A stretch of 64,000 nt of DNA from Hydrangea macrophylla. Lineage: Eukaryota; Streptophyta; Magnoliopsida; Cornales; Hydrangeaceae. The notes under the pieces are model-generated. The model was not told where the DNA came from. It was given only the letters and a program-made list of their open reading frames with translations, and ran no database searches. A program made the translations under genes and the position numbers. Below, one piece after another: positions 1-11,060 of this stretch. Location: assembly GCA_033977485.1 (NCBI GenBank), contig CM066985.1, positions 70,851,045 through 70,915,044 on the forward strand, given 5' to 3'. Every line of letters begins with the position of its first letter. Position 1 is the stretch's first letter.

Positions 1-24
1 GTCATACCTCCTCCCGAGCCTTAA

Positions 25-516
25 AAAGATAAGGAAAGAGAAATCAGTAAAGAAAACGATGAGAAGGATAATACAGTTATGAAGGGCCCGACTCCTTCAG
101 TACCTAATGCATCTAAAGCAACAAACCTGTCAAATTATGTACCTAAGATGCCGTTTCCCCCAAGTACAGACGTCCCATCTCACTTTTCAAAGAAGGGAAC
201 ACGACCACAGGATATTCTAGAGACATTTAAAGTGGTAAAAATAAATATTCCACTGCTCGATGCCATTAAGCAAATACCTCCATATGCGAAATTTCTAAAA
301 GACTTATGTACTCAAAAGAGGAAATCTAGAAATCATTTATCTAAAAAAGTCCTTGTAACGAAAAAAGTTAGCTCTATGTTTCAACACAACACACTCAAGT
401 ACAAGGTCCCGGTTACACCTACAATTGCGTGTCTCATAGGTGACAAGTATATCCACCGGGCCCTTCTTGACCTTGGAACGAGTGTGAATCTATTACCTTA
501 TTCGGTATACGAATGA
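25..516 (+). pseudogene. gag C-terminus and aspartic protease remnant (Athila A1)
   Basis: Open frame from just after a stop at 22-24 to a TGA at 514-516. The N-terminal half is Pro/Lys-rich linker; residues near INIPLLDAIKQIPPYAKFLK are the typical Athila gag-pro junction. The last third is a retropepsin with RALLDLGTSVNLLPY, where the usual D-[ST]-G active site is DLG as is common in Athila copies. The protease runs on past the TGA through a frameshifted stretch (517-605) in which further LADRS-like wording is only visible in other frames, then resumes at 606. The upstream gag (capsid and zinc knuckle) is outside the window. Confidence 0.8.
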
Positions 517-605
517 ACACTTGGGCTTAGGAGAATTAAAATCGATCACTGCTACCTTATAGCTAGCGGATCGTTCAATTAAAGTACCATGTCCCCATAG
601 AGGAT

Positions 606-1490
606 ATGTTGGTAAAGGTGGATAGATGCTACTACCCTGTCAATTTCATTGCGCTAGACACTGAACCAGTCCTTAATACGAGTAAACAGGTCCCAATTAT
701 TATAGGATGTCCTTTCCTAGCTACAGCTAATTCAATTATCAACTGTTGGACTGGAGTCATGGATATAACATTTGGAAACATGACCGTTCATCATAACATC
801 TTTAATGCATCAAATCAACCTTATACAGATGACGAGGAGGCAGATTGTTATGCAATTGATTTAATTGATGAATTAGTCGAAGAGGCGGCACCTTTTATAT
901 TAACTAAAGAAGCCTTGGAAGCATCTTTATCTCATTCTAATTTTAATGATTTCAACATTGATACGAATATTGAAGAATTAAATAATTTATTAGAATCAGT
1001 AAACACGACTAGTGTCCTTCTATGGATGCCCAAGATAGAGGCCCTACCACCTCTCGCGCATGACCCTGTATTACCATCCATCGAGTGTCCCCCGACACTT
1101 GAACTTAAACCGTTACCGAACTCGTTGAAATATGCATTTTTAGGACCTAATACGACACTCCCGGTTATAATTGCTTCAAATTTAACTATAAGTCAAGAAG
1201 TGCAACTCTTAAAGGTATTAGGGAATCATAAGAAAGTGATAGGATGGATGGTAGCTGATGTAAAAGGAATTGACCTGCCTATTTGCATGCATCAAATTAA
1301 CTTAGAAGAAAATGCTAAATCATCGAGAGAAATGCAACGATGTCTTAATCCTTATATGAAAGAAGTGGTCATGAAAGAGGTCATTAAACTCTTAGATGCT
1401 GGTATAATTTATTCGATCTCTAATAGTAATTGGTTTAGCCCCACGCAGGTTGTCCCAAAGAAATCGGGGCATCACAGTCGTGCCAAATGA
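606..1490 (+). pseudogene. protease C-terminus and RT N-terminus remnant (Athila A1)
   Basis: The frame begins with the end of the protease (VKVDRCYYPVNFIALDTEP, then IIIGCPFLATA), passes an acidic linker of about 150 residues, and enters the RT at about residue 240 (EVIKLLDAGIIYSISNSNW, then a VVPKKSG motif). At about 1465 a frameshift moves the true RT into the frame used by the next entry; the last six residues of this ORF are therefore out of frame. It is continuous with 25-516 in the ancestral polyprotein. Confidence 0.8.
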
Positions 1491-1695
1491 AAAAGGAGTT
1501 CTCATACCCACCCGCCAAACTACCGGTTGGCGGGTATCCATAGACTATCGTAAACTTAATACAATGACTCGTAAGGATCATTTTCCTCTCCCATTCATCG
1601 ATCAAATATTAGAACGTCTATCTGGTCAAAGCTTTTATTATTTTCTAGATGGGTATCCTGGTTATAACCAGGTACCTATCTATCCTGATTATTAA
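1468..1695 (+). pseudogene. RT fingers/palm fragment (Athila A1)
   Basis: Continues the RT after the frameshift: GITVVPNEKGVLIPTRQTT, GWRVSIDYRKLNTMTRKDHF and FLDGYPGYNQ are conserved RT blocks (the aspartate in FLDG is the first catalytic residue). The ORF stops at TAA 1693-1695 where Athila copies normally read EDQEKTTF. Confident as an RT fragment; not functional. Confidence 0.85.
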
Positions 1696-2640
1696 GAGAA
1701 AACAACGTTTACATGTTCGTTTAGAACTTTTGCTTATCGTCGGATGCCGTTTGGTTTGTGCAAGCACCGGCCACCTTTCAACGGTGTATGATGGCAATTT
1801 TTTTGGACATGGTTGAGAATTTTTAGAAGAGTGTCTTCGAAACCTTGCTGCCACTTTTGCTTTTGGTCCTATGTTTGAAGAGTGTCTTCAAAACCTTACG
1901 AAAGTCCTTGCCCATTGTGAGGAAGCGAATTTGGTTTTGAGTTGGGAGAAGAGCCACTTTATGGTTCAAGAAGGAATAGTCTTGGGTCATGTTATTTCGA
2001 AATGAGGTATAAAGGTTGACAAGGCAAAAATTGAATTAATAGAAAAACTTCCACCACCGTCTTCCATCCGTTAAATCCGTTCATTTCTCGGTCATGCTAA
2101 TTTTAACCGAAGGTTTATCAAAGAGTTTAGTAAAATTTCAAGACCCTTGTGGAATCTGCTCGCCAAGGACGTCTTTTTTGTCTTTGATAATGAATGTCTG
2201 AAGGCATTTGAAACGTTAAGATCCCTACTTTCCATGCCTCCGATAATCTAATCCCCTGATTGGTCACTTCCGTTTGAATTAATATGCGACGCTTTAGATT
2301 ATTTGGAGCCGTCTTAGGCCAGAAAGTAAATAAAGTGCCTCATGTGATATATTATACGAGTAAAACCCTAAATGATGCGCAATTGAATTACACGACTATG
2401 GAAAAATAATTGCTCGCTGTCGTGTTTGCTCTTGACAAACTCCGTTCATATTTATTAGGGTCGAAGGTTATAATTTATACTGATCACGCCGCATTACATC
2501 ATTTGTTGAATAAGAAATAAACATAACCTCGTTTAATTCATTGGATCTTACTCCTTCAGGAGTTTGATTACGAGATAGGAGATAAAAAGGGTTTTGAAAA
2601 TGTTATCGCTGATCACCTATCACGTATCTTTGTCGAGTAG
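1696..2640 (+). pseudogene. Degenerate RT C-terminus and RNase H (Athila A1)
   Basis: No long ORF, but pieces can be read in changing frames: RRMPFGLC near 1740, the thumb (EECLQNLTKVLAHCEEAN, then SFLGHANFNRRFIKEFSK) from 1877 to 2140, and the RNase H (YYTSKTLNDAQLNYTTMEK, then IIYTDHAALHHLLNKK, then IADHLSR) from 2290 to 2630. The catalytic x-x-DD box expected between MVE and the thumb is missing: a 21-bp segment occurs there twice (1826-1846 and 1877-1897) instead. Many in-frame stops confirm an old inactive copy. Confidence 0.75.
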
Positions 2641-2700
2641 AACGATATTACCCCTCTCCAAGATTCATTTCCGGATGAACAATTATTTACTCTAGCCACT

Positions 2701-3342
2701 ATGAAACGTTCGTGGTTCAGCGACATCGTTAATTTTCTAGCTGAAAGATATATCCCTCGTACTTGGTCAAGTCAAGATAAAGATCGTTTCTTTTCCCAAA
2801 TTAAACATTATTATTGGGATGACCCACTTTTATTTAAGCATTGTGCTGATCAGATTATACGACGTTGTGTTCCGGAGAGTGAGTTCAATTCAATTCTAAA
2901 CTTTTTCCACTCTTTAGAATGTGGAGGACACTTTGGTGGCCGTCGTACGGCTGCTAAAGTCCTCCAAAGTGGGTTATATTGGCCAACCTTGTTTCAAGAC
3001 GCATATGAATATTGTCTAAAGTGTACACGTTGTCAACAAACAGGTAACATGTCCCATCGTGATGCGATGCCTCTTACTCTGATACTTATTATTAAAATAT
3101 TTAATGTATGGGGCATCGACTTTATGGGTCCGTTTCCTTCGTCTTGTGGCCTTGAATACATTCTAGTCGCGATCGACTATGTTTTTAAGTGGGTGGAGGC
3201 AGTGGTGATGAGAATCAATGACCATAAAGTTGTGGTTTCTTTTATTAAAGATAATATATTCTGTCGTTTTGGTACACCACGAGCGATTATAAGCGACGGG
3301 AGAAAACATTTTTGTAATCGTCATTTTGAAGCCCTAGCCTAA
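2701..3342 (+). pseudogene. Integrase N-terminal and core domains (Athila A1)
   Basis: A 213-codon open stretch. Residues 70-115 hold the zinc-binding H-H-C-C part ([31 protein letters not shown]). The DDE core follows: first Asp in WGIDFMGPF, second Asp in IISDGRKHF (normally SDGG/SDNG). The third acidic residue lies after the stop at 3340-3342, in a THGQVEVSN-like stretch near 3390. It joins the RNase H remnant upstream through a short linker, as in all Ty3/gypsy pol genes. Confidence 0.85.
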
Positions 3343-4008
3343 AAATATTCCGTCACTCATAAGGTAGGAATCACGTACCATCCGTAAACCCATGGCCAAG
3401 TTGAAGTTTCAAATAGAGAAGTAAAGTATACTAGAAAAAATGGTACGTCCGGATAGCAAAGATTGGTCGCAATGACTGACCGACGTCCTTTGGGCATATC
3501 GAACAGCTTATAAAACTCCTATTGGAATGTCTGCTTACCGACTAGTGTTTGGAAAAGTGTGCCACCTACTAGTGGAACTTGAACATAGATCCTACTGGGC
3601 CATAAAATCACTTAAACAAGATATAAGAGCAGTAGCGTGCCACCGTAAACTTCAAATACAAGAACTGGAGGAACTACGAAAGAGGCCTACGAGAATGCTA
3701 GAATCTATAAAGAATGATCAAAAGCTTTCCATGATAAAATGATCATAAGAAAAAATTTCAAAGTTGGACAACGCGTATGGTTATTTAATTCAAAATTGAG
3801 GTTATTCCCTGGTAAGCTACGTTCTTGATGGGACGGTCCGTTCATAACAACGGAGGTGTTCTCGCATGGAGCAATCGAAATACAAGATACAAATGGAGGA
3901 ACACCTTTCAAGGTAAACGGGCAATGGCTTAAGCTATACCGATCAGAAGAGACAGATGAAAGAGAAATTGAATCCATGGATCTGGTAGATCCGATCTATT
4001 TCGATTAA
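3343..4008 (+). pseudogene. Integrase core end and C-terminal domain (Athila A1)
   Basis: Broken by several stops. Readable pieces are THGQVEVSNREVK (catalytic Glu region) at about 3390, a Ty3/gypsy-type tail with QRVWLFNSKLRLFPGKL at about 3770, and a C-terminal segment with GAIEIQDTNGGTPFKVNGQ then LKLYRSEE, ending ESMDLVDPIYFD and a TAA at 4006-4008. This ending is typical of Athila pol and fixes the 3' limit of pol. Confidence 0.75.
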
Positions 4009-4050
4009 GCAAGTGCATCGGTCGAGCTAATGACATAAAACTTAGCGCTT

Positions 4051-4068
4051 CTTGGGAGGCAACCCAAG
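4051..4068 (+). other. Short hairpin downstream of Athila pol
   Basis: CTTGGGAGGCAACCCAAG: a perfect 6-bp stem (CTTGGG/CCCAAG) with a 6-base loop, 43 bases after the pol stop. From memory the same GGGAGGCAACCC wording follows pol in other plant Athila-like elements, so it looks like a conserved RNA element rather than chance. Its role is unknown to me. Confidence 0.55.
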
Positions 4069-4605
4069 TATTTATAGAGTTTTTCTTCAAGTTTTGTACA
4101 CTTTTAATAGTTTTAGGGCCAATGCCTGAATTTTCGATGACCTAACAGAAGAAATACATCAAAACAAGTGAAAAAGGTGAAAAATTGACCTATCGCGTGA
4201 GCGGCTCGCTCGCGCGATGGGTCGCTCGCGCGATCCGCACGTGCGAAATTGCCCCTTAGACAAAATTTTTCACAAGTTTTATAACAACCCTCAGTATTAA
4301 CTCGCACCAAGGAATCGCGCGCGCGAGGGGTTCGGTCGCGTAGCTCGCTCTCGCAATTTTGTGCCTTAAGAAAAATTTTAAAATCTTATTAGAGGTGTCT
4401 CAGCTTCTGCTCACGCCTGAGATCGCTCGCGCTTTCTAACTTAGAAATATTTTTTCTAAACAAAAAAAATAAGGCCTCAGCTTTTCCTCACGGAGGGACT
4501 CGCGCGCGCAAATTTCGCTTGTGCGGTCCGCTCACGCGAGGTTTCCATCCGTCTATAAATCTGGCTGAGCCCTGAAATTTTTTAGATCCTCTTCATCTGT
4601 CTTCT

Positions 4606-4655
4606 TCGTCTCTCTCTCTCTCTCTCATGATAACACACACACACACACACACACA

Positions 4656-4697
<42 letters not shown>
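4606..4697. repeat. CT / AC / CT compound microsatellite
   Basis: A (CT)n run, then an (AC)n run from about 4634, then a longer (CT)n run to 4697. Pure simple-sequence DNA likely to vary in length between individuals. Confidence 0.95.
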
Positions 4698-4700
<3 letters not shown>

Positions 4701-5160
4701 TTCCCCACCACATAACCACACTACCACATCACCGTCGACCACTGTCGGCCAGCCATTGCCAGTAGCCGCCGCCGTGACCACCACACGCCGCGGTCGCCAT
4801 CACAGATTATGGCCAAAATTTAATGTTCTCACTGGTTTCTCTCTCTATATACTGGTATATATATAGATACATATTTCGGTGAGTGAGAGATACATATAGA
4901 TATTGAGATTCACATGCACATTCATAAACCCTCAATTTCAAGATATATATATATATATTCATATATATTTTCATATACATATTCATATATGTTCACCCTT
5001 AGGGTTGGAGATTTGGGGTTTTTGAAACCCTAGCCTTTGATCTGTACATACATCCGTATCCTAGTTCTAGTCAGGATTTGAGATTTGGGGGTTTTGGTAT
5101 ATTTTGTCTATCTTTATAAGTTTGTGCCTCTGAAGGTATACATAAATACTGATATGGATT

Positions 5161-5162
<2 letters not shown>

Positions 5163-5198
<36 letters not shown>
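5163..5198. repeat. CA microsatellite
   Basis: An uninterrupted (AC)n run of about 18 units, with a second short run (about 5230-5242) nearby. Confidence 0.95.
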
Positions 5199-5199
<1 letters not shown>

Positions 5200-6384
5200 T
5201 GGTATCTGTCTTTTCTCTGAACATACATATACACACACACACTCAATCGTAGACATAAACACAAAATTTCTTAGAACCCTAACCTCTGACATATTGTTTA
5301 GGGTTTGTGATTTAAGTTGATTCATGTTTGTGTTGAAGCCACAATTGAGTTATTTTGAGTGTCCCCAACCCTAACCCTAATTTGATTTATTAACCACAAT
5401 ATGTTTCACCTATGCACCCATGGTTTAAATCATAAATATACACCCCTGGGTTCTAAAAATTGGGAACCCTAACTTCTACTTTGCTTAACACAGTTGTAAT
5501 TTTTTATTGTAATTTGGGGCGTCATATCTTTCCATACATCTGTGTTAATATATATATATATACATATGTAGGACTCAACTATTAATTCTTTTTTTCTCGT
5601 TCTTTACATGGAGAGCGGTAAGTATATATATATACATGCAAATCCACACACGCAAAGATGTTCATCACAGACCTTCACTCATGAATCTCTTTAAACTCTA
5701 ACTTCGTATTACTAAAACCAAAATTAGTAAACTTAGGACATACTGCACAAACCTTAATCACTAGGACTATACAACCATAACTTCGAAATTCTATACACAG
5801 TTTGGATAAACAATACTTTATAGTTGTGAACTTTAGAATTTCAGATTCCAGTCCCTACACGCATTACAATTCTAATTTCTGTAGCTTACTCACCATACAT
5901 ATAGATGAAGCTAAATTTTCAAATTCTTTAATACATCCTTAACATTTTGAAATAAAGAACAACAAAACCGCATTGAGCCTCATGCAAACTTCATAAACTA
6001 ACTAATGAATCTCATATAGGCATCTCAATTGTTATTACGACAACTCATCTACTATTGAATTTATTGTTATTATTCCTTAAACACACGGCAAGTACCCCGT
6101 GACTTGCTGGAATGTGTGTGACCATCTTGGGACGATTAATGGGAAGGGGCTGTCTCTTCTCACAGTTGCTGGGTGTTCCGCCATGGACCCCATTCTTATT
6201 TAAACTATTGAATTATATTGATTGTGCCCTTTTTGGGATTTCTGTCTTTGCAGGTGACCATACCCCTTCCCTCTTTTCTTTTTCATTTTCTGGGCATATC
6301 CAATAAATAATGCCGACATTTTCAATTTTTTTTTCTTTTCACCTGTACCATCTCTTAAATATAACCAAAAGAACAGTTAAATCG

Positions 6385-7641
6385 ATGTCTAGTTCTCAGC
6401 CACCCTAAAAGAAATCTAAAGAAAAAGAGAAATAGACTGGTCCCCCACCTGACCCAGACCCAGACCCTAACCCTAACAAACTAGGACCCAAGTACGCAAA
6501 CCGGGGTTTAAACTATGATACCGCCATCGACGTTGATTTCTTCACGTCTAAAGACGATGTGAGGTGAGGCTATAACACCTTAGTTGCCCGAAAACTAGCC
6601 TCACCTCTCTTTTTTTATAACCCAGACCTAATAAGTTACCCACGCCTAGTTCGCCTGTTCTACCAAAACTTACGATACCATAAAAAATCCCTGAGCCAAC
6701 ACGCTTACTTGAGTACCACCCTAGATGGCCACGACATCACCATAGACCCTGACAACATCGCCGACGCCCTTCAGTTCCCCTCCCATTCATACCAAGTACC
6801 TAAATTAATTGTCCTCTCTCACCTACACCCTTTCACTCATATCACCCAAGACATGTGCAGTGGCCGCTCTGGTTTGGGGCAAACTATTCGTCGATCTCAC
6901 ATGCCCCGCCAGATGTGGTTTGTTGACTATGTCTTCAAACGCAAACTTTATCCCTTTGTCATAAACAAGAAAGGACCAAGGAGATCCACCATGCCCTCTA
7001 CACTATCTATCGTGGAGACTGGTTTCACCCAGGCCTCGTTATTATGGAGGGCATGCGTATCGCCAGTCACACCATTGACCATGCCACCGAGTCCAAACTT
7101 TTCTTGCCTTACCCTCGAACTATCACAGCCATTCTTCGGTCCAAGGCCTTTCTTATACCTATTGACGAGCCTGTAGATTGACAGATCCCAGAGTTCGCTT
7201 CCACAGATTGGAAGTTGAGCCTGGATCATTTAGACATGGAGGTTAGGAGGACCTAAGACCAGGCTCAGGCGAGGCGAGAGCGGGAGGCACATCGTCCACG
7301 TCCACCTCCACCAGAGGATACACCATGTCCTTGGACCTACGACGACGTGTGTGCTTTCTACGGTGAGACCCTCCGGCTACAGTCCTACATGCATTCCTAT
7401 TTCTAGCTAGCACATCCAGATCAGCTGGAGGACATCCTGGCTCAAGGGGAGGCTGAATACCAGTCTGCATTTCCAAGACCTACGCACCAGGGTGTTGAGG
7501 TGGCTGGTGAGGAGGAGGAGGAGGCTGGTGATGAGGACGATGAAGGGGGTGATGGGAGTGATGGTGATGGCGATGGTGATGGTGATACTGGCCAGAGGAG
7601 TACAGGGTTGGAGCTGGTGCTGGTCGAGGGAGATGACAACT
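6385..7641 (+). pseudogene. Athila env-region ORF remnant (plant transposon protein type)
   Basis: Starts at ATG 6385 (MSSSQPP) with stops soon after, then reads a Pro/Asp-rich stretch and a conserved region (YPRLVRLFYQNLRYH, TTLDGHDITIDPDNIADAL) in one frame to 7176. From about 6930 the better frame changes: pieces such as HALYTIYRGDW, IMEGMRIASHTIDHA and AILRSKAFLIPIDEP can be read there. The end is an acidic Glu/Asp/Gly tail (GEEEEEAGDEDDEGGDG). Family knowledge: this layout matches the ORF that follows pol in Athila-like elements, often labelled putative plant transposon protein. I see no signal peptide or membrane segment in this one, so calling it an envelope is not supported. Confidence 0.65.
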
Positions 7642-8319
7642 AGGGTTGGTGGTGGTTTGGTTGAGTGATAGACATTCACATCTTTTTCATTGTTTTTGAT
7701 GGGTTTGGTTTTGGACATCCTGATACATTAGCCTGTATATTATTTTATCTTTATGCTTTTCATTTTTCATTTTCTTTTTCTTTTTATTAGAAGGATACTG
7801 ATGTACTCGGCTGCGACCGGTTGAATCATTCCCTGTCTTTTATTTCATCCTTTATATTTTTGGGCATGTATTAATTTATTTATTTTTGCACTTTTTCTTT
7901 TCTTTTGTGGTTTGCTATATTCCTGAACCTTATATTAGTCGCACAGTTAAATTACTATTTACTGGTTATGCTTCTACTTACATCGTACTCTATTGAATGT
8001 TTTGAATGATTCACTTATGAAACTTCATTGAATTAATTCATCGCAAGCCAATCTTGCCCCATTGCACTATACAGGAATCAATAATATTCAGGCTTGGGGG
8101 AAATAATGTCTAATCATTGGTTTGGAATTAAAATTAGTTGCATAGGTTATAATTTCAATCATTCCTATTAAACATTCTCGGTAATCCAATAACAATAATT
8201 TTGTTTCTTATTATAATATCTAAAATTAATAAGACTTCAGCTGTGATTTATTTTTGATTTCAGGTTTATAGTTTACATATATCCATATAGCGTACCTCGA
8301 TCCTCAGATCTTATTTTCA
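7642..8319 (+). other. Spacer between the two accessory ORFs (A1)
   Basis: AT-rich, no gene seen. A purine motif GCTTGGGGGAAAT at about 8093 resembles the polypurine tracts of this lineage but no LTR follows it. Confidence 0.5.
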
Positions 8320-9093
8320 TCCTCGTACCATGGACCACCATTTATCCCACCTTCTTCACCAGATAGGTCGTTGAGTCCATCGAGTCATCATATCGACTCT
8401 GGTTCATCCATTGATGACACTCTGTCGAGTCCTAGGGTAGCCAAACATTACGGTCCAGTCGGTCATCCTGGTTGGTGCCGTCGTCGTTCTCGTGTTCTTA
8501 TTCATGTCTATTCTGATTCTTCAGACGAGGACGATCTCTTTTGCGATGACACGACAGTTATCGATGGCCCTTATGGCACCCCACCTACGTCCTCTGTGTC
8601 TTCTTCTTCATCAGAGTCGGCCGATTATTCGACCGATGATGATGAGGGGATTCTCTTGAGTCTCGATGATATTCATTATGTTTTACCTATATCGACCATT
8701 ATCCCTTCACCTGAGGTTACCTATCCCTATAGGGACCTACCTGATTACGTGCTGGACGTTGTTCGACAACATTCGGGTCACCCTGACTAGTCTCATAAGG
8801 ACATAGCCTCGATCTTTGCACCTTATGCCGATCCTGAGGATGATGAGGTCGATTTGGGACCAGGTGTCGCTGACGAGGATGTAGTGGATTTAGTTCCACA
8901 GATTCTTGCGGAGGATGACTCTGATAAAATAGTGCCACCATTCGATCCCGTTGAGCATCTAGAGTGGAAGTTGATTGATTGGTATACCAGAGTTGACGTG
9001 CCACCCCCTCCAGACGCTTTTCACAGAGTGGACATTTTGGTCATCTTCACAGTGGCTTATATCCATGTCATTGTCATGTTCCCACCTGCATAG
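8320..9093 (+). pseudogene. Second accessory ORF of A1: acidic, Ser-rich, hydrophobic tail
   Basis: One frame of about 258 codons interrupted only by TAG at 8788-8790. The first two thirds are Ser/Asp-rich (DSSDEDDLFCDD, SSSSESADYSTDDDEG); the rest is acidic (DPEDDEVDLG), and the last 20 residues are hydrophobic (DILVIFTVAYIHVIVMFPPA). The start is not certain: no ATG precedes the conserved frame, so a spliced start or a lost ATG is possible. I do not recognise the family. The C-terminal hydrophobic stretch could be a membrane anchor or only mutated sequence. A purine-rich GGTTTGGGGGAGT lies just after the stop (about 9110). Confidence 0.5.
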
Positions 9094-11046
9094 TGACATG
9101 CAGTGACTAGGTTTGGGGGAGTATATGGATTTTTGTTTGTTTTTAGGAGTAGTATTTTGTTTTGTTTTGTTTTGTTTTGTTTTAATTGTTAGTAGTTTTA
9201 GTACTCTTTAGTTTCATTTCGTTTTAATTGTTTCTCGTTATTTCTTTCATTAGTTTAAAAAAATAAAATAAAAAGAGAAAAGAAAAAGAAACTTAATTCT
9301 AGTAGTAGTAATAAGAAATAAAGTACATTTTTTTATGTTGTTCTTAATATTGTTCAATGTTGCATTATCTTTTGTTTTAACTAGATTTCTTTGAAACTTG
9401 ACGTTAAAAGAGTATGTGATCCATTGTCTACTAGAGTTATGAAGGTATGTTTTGAAATTGTATATCGTTGGAATCACTGTTTAATATCTTATACTTACAT
9501 ATCTATTTTTGCATGACACGTAGTCATGTGGATGCACGTTTGTAGTTAATTAGAATATAGCTTGGATTTCTAGATAGCAATAGTGTGGAGACTAAACCCG
9601 GTGAGCTTTAGAGCCTTTCATCTTTGTTTGAGGGTTTTAAAATTACTTTATCGAATTTCTTTGACAAAGCGCACTATTTTGGTGATTAGTCTCAATATTT
9701 CTTTATTTGGTTGAAAGTCGAGTTAGTATTGTAATTACCATGTTTATTAAAAAATAAATCTATTTCCCTTGATATCGTTACATTGAAAAATCATGTGACT
9801 TTAGAAAAGGATATTAGGCCATCTGTCTATATAAACCCTTTTTGGCCTTGACCTACCCAATAAAATAGTATTTTGATATCCTTTGTTCGCCCTTTGAAAC
9901 CGTTGGATTAGCCTTTTTCTTTGTTCACCTATTATCCTACCCACTCCGATACGGAGTTCGCCGATATACGAATTACCTAACCTATGTCCAAGAGTAGCTG
10001 AAGAATAGTTTTTCATAAAGAAAATGGGCTAATAAACGACTAATAGAAAGTAGGGTATTGAGTAGTATAAAAAAAAGAAGTTAAAAAAAGAGGAAAAAAG
10101 GGTTATACAAAGAAAAACATGGATGTCGTAAAAAAAAAGAAGAAATAAAAAGAGATTGAAGAAAGATGATGAGTATTAGTAGAAGAAGTAAATAGTCATT
10201 GTAGTAAAGCCCTTGTGTTACATGTACGATCGTTCTCATCTACTTACGGACTTTTGAATTCCTTTTACCCTTCCTTTCTTAGCCATAACCCTTGACCGAC
10301 ATTACGACCTTTGTAAAGTCCTATTTGATCCTAGAAAAATGTGATTTGAATATGTAACCGATACGAAAGGGAATAAAAGCATGGTAGTAATGCTAGTTAC
10401 TTGATGATCGATATCTATTCGTGAGACTATTTTCCTATCGTGTCATACGTTGTTTTGAGTCATATGCGAGATCTTTTGCTTTACGAATACTTATCTTCTT
10501 CGCATATATATTCGAGTGATTACACAGGTTTTCGAGAGATTTTATTTTAGAGTGTGATTAACAATGTGAGATTTGTAGTCAAAGCATCGCTAGAAGTTAT
10601 CTGAGTTATATTCCAAATTCATAATCATCATGTATCCACTTGATTACCATTCACACACATGCGGGTCTCAATATATTCTATTAAATCTTTCGATATATGT
10701 TTTCAGAATATTGTCATGATTTGGGTGGACGTACGATTATGTTACTCTCGATAATTTAAATCTTTTACTTTAAATTTGGTTTTATCAAGGACAAATGTCA
10801 ATGCTGAAATATTGAAGTTTTAAATAAAGTTTTTCTTTTAAAAAAAGTTAATAAAGATGGTTATGGGTGACTTGTTGACGAGAACCCTTACGAGACTTCA
10901 CTCGTCCGACTAAGGACACCTAAAGGTTTAAAAGGCTTGTTGCACATGCTAAGTGCAATCACAATCCATGCGAAAATGGAGTAGAAATTTTATTTTTATT
11001 AGTAGTTTTATTTTTCTATTCTTTTTGCTGGAGGACTAACAAAATG
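9094..11046 (+). other. 3' untranslated region of A1
   Basis: AT-rich, no gene seen. Two parts are clearly related to the same region of element N1: 9585-9660 with 43580-43650 (GGAGACTAA, GTGAGCTTT, GAGGGTTTTA words) and 10890-10995 with 44860-44970 (GGCTTGTTGCA, TGCAATC, TGCGAAA words). An A-rich stretch lies at 10060-10180. Confidence 0.65.
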
Positions 11047-11060
11047 TAGGTTTGGTGGTG
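11047..11060 (+). other. Polypurine tract of A1
   Basis: TAGGTTTGGTGGTG directly precedes the TG of the 3' LTR, in the same place as TAGTTGGGGGGTG in N1. It is the expected primer for plus-strand DNA synthesis, with some T interruptions. Confidence 0.6.

Larger units (their letters stand above)
4069..6384 (+). other. Spacer between pol and env-region ORF (A1)
   Basis: No gene seen. It holds clusters of CpG-rich TCGCGCGA-like words (4182-4545), CT/AC microsatellites (4606-4697 and 5163-5200), several TA runs, and a 3'-splice-site-like stretch TTCTGTCTTTGCAG ending at 6253, about 130 bases before the ATG of the next ORF. The short ORFs here (for example 4627-4866) are microsatellite read-through. 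Confidence 0.6.

Noticed and set aside
4627..4866. 79-codon ORF starting MITHTHTHTH
   Set aside because: Translation of a microsatellite.
5370..5390. CCCTAACCCTAA, telomere-like (also at 6462)
   Set aside because: Only two to three units, and the one at 6462 lies in a Pro/Asn coding stretch; no telomeric array.
6385..7641. Calling the ORF a true envelope glycoprotein
   Set aside because: No signal peptide, no membrane segment and no cysteine-rich ectodomain seen; only its place after pol suggests it.
7407..7718. Two overlapping - strand ORFs (65 and 103 codons)
   Set aside because: Shadows of the acidic GAA/GAT-rich tail of the + strand ORF.
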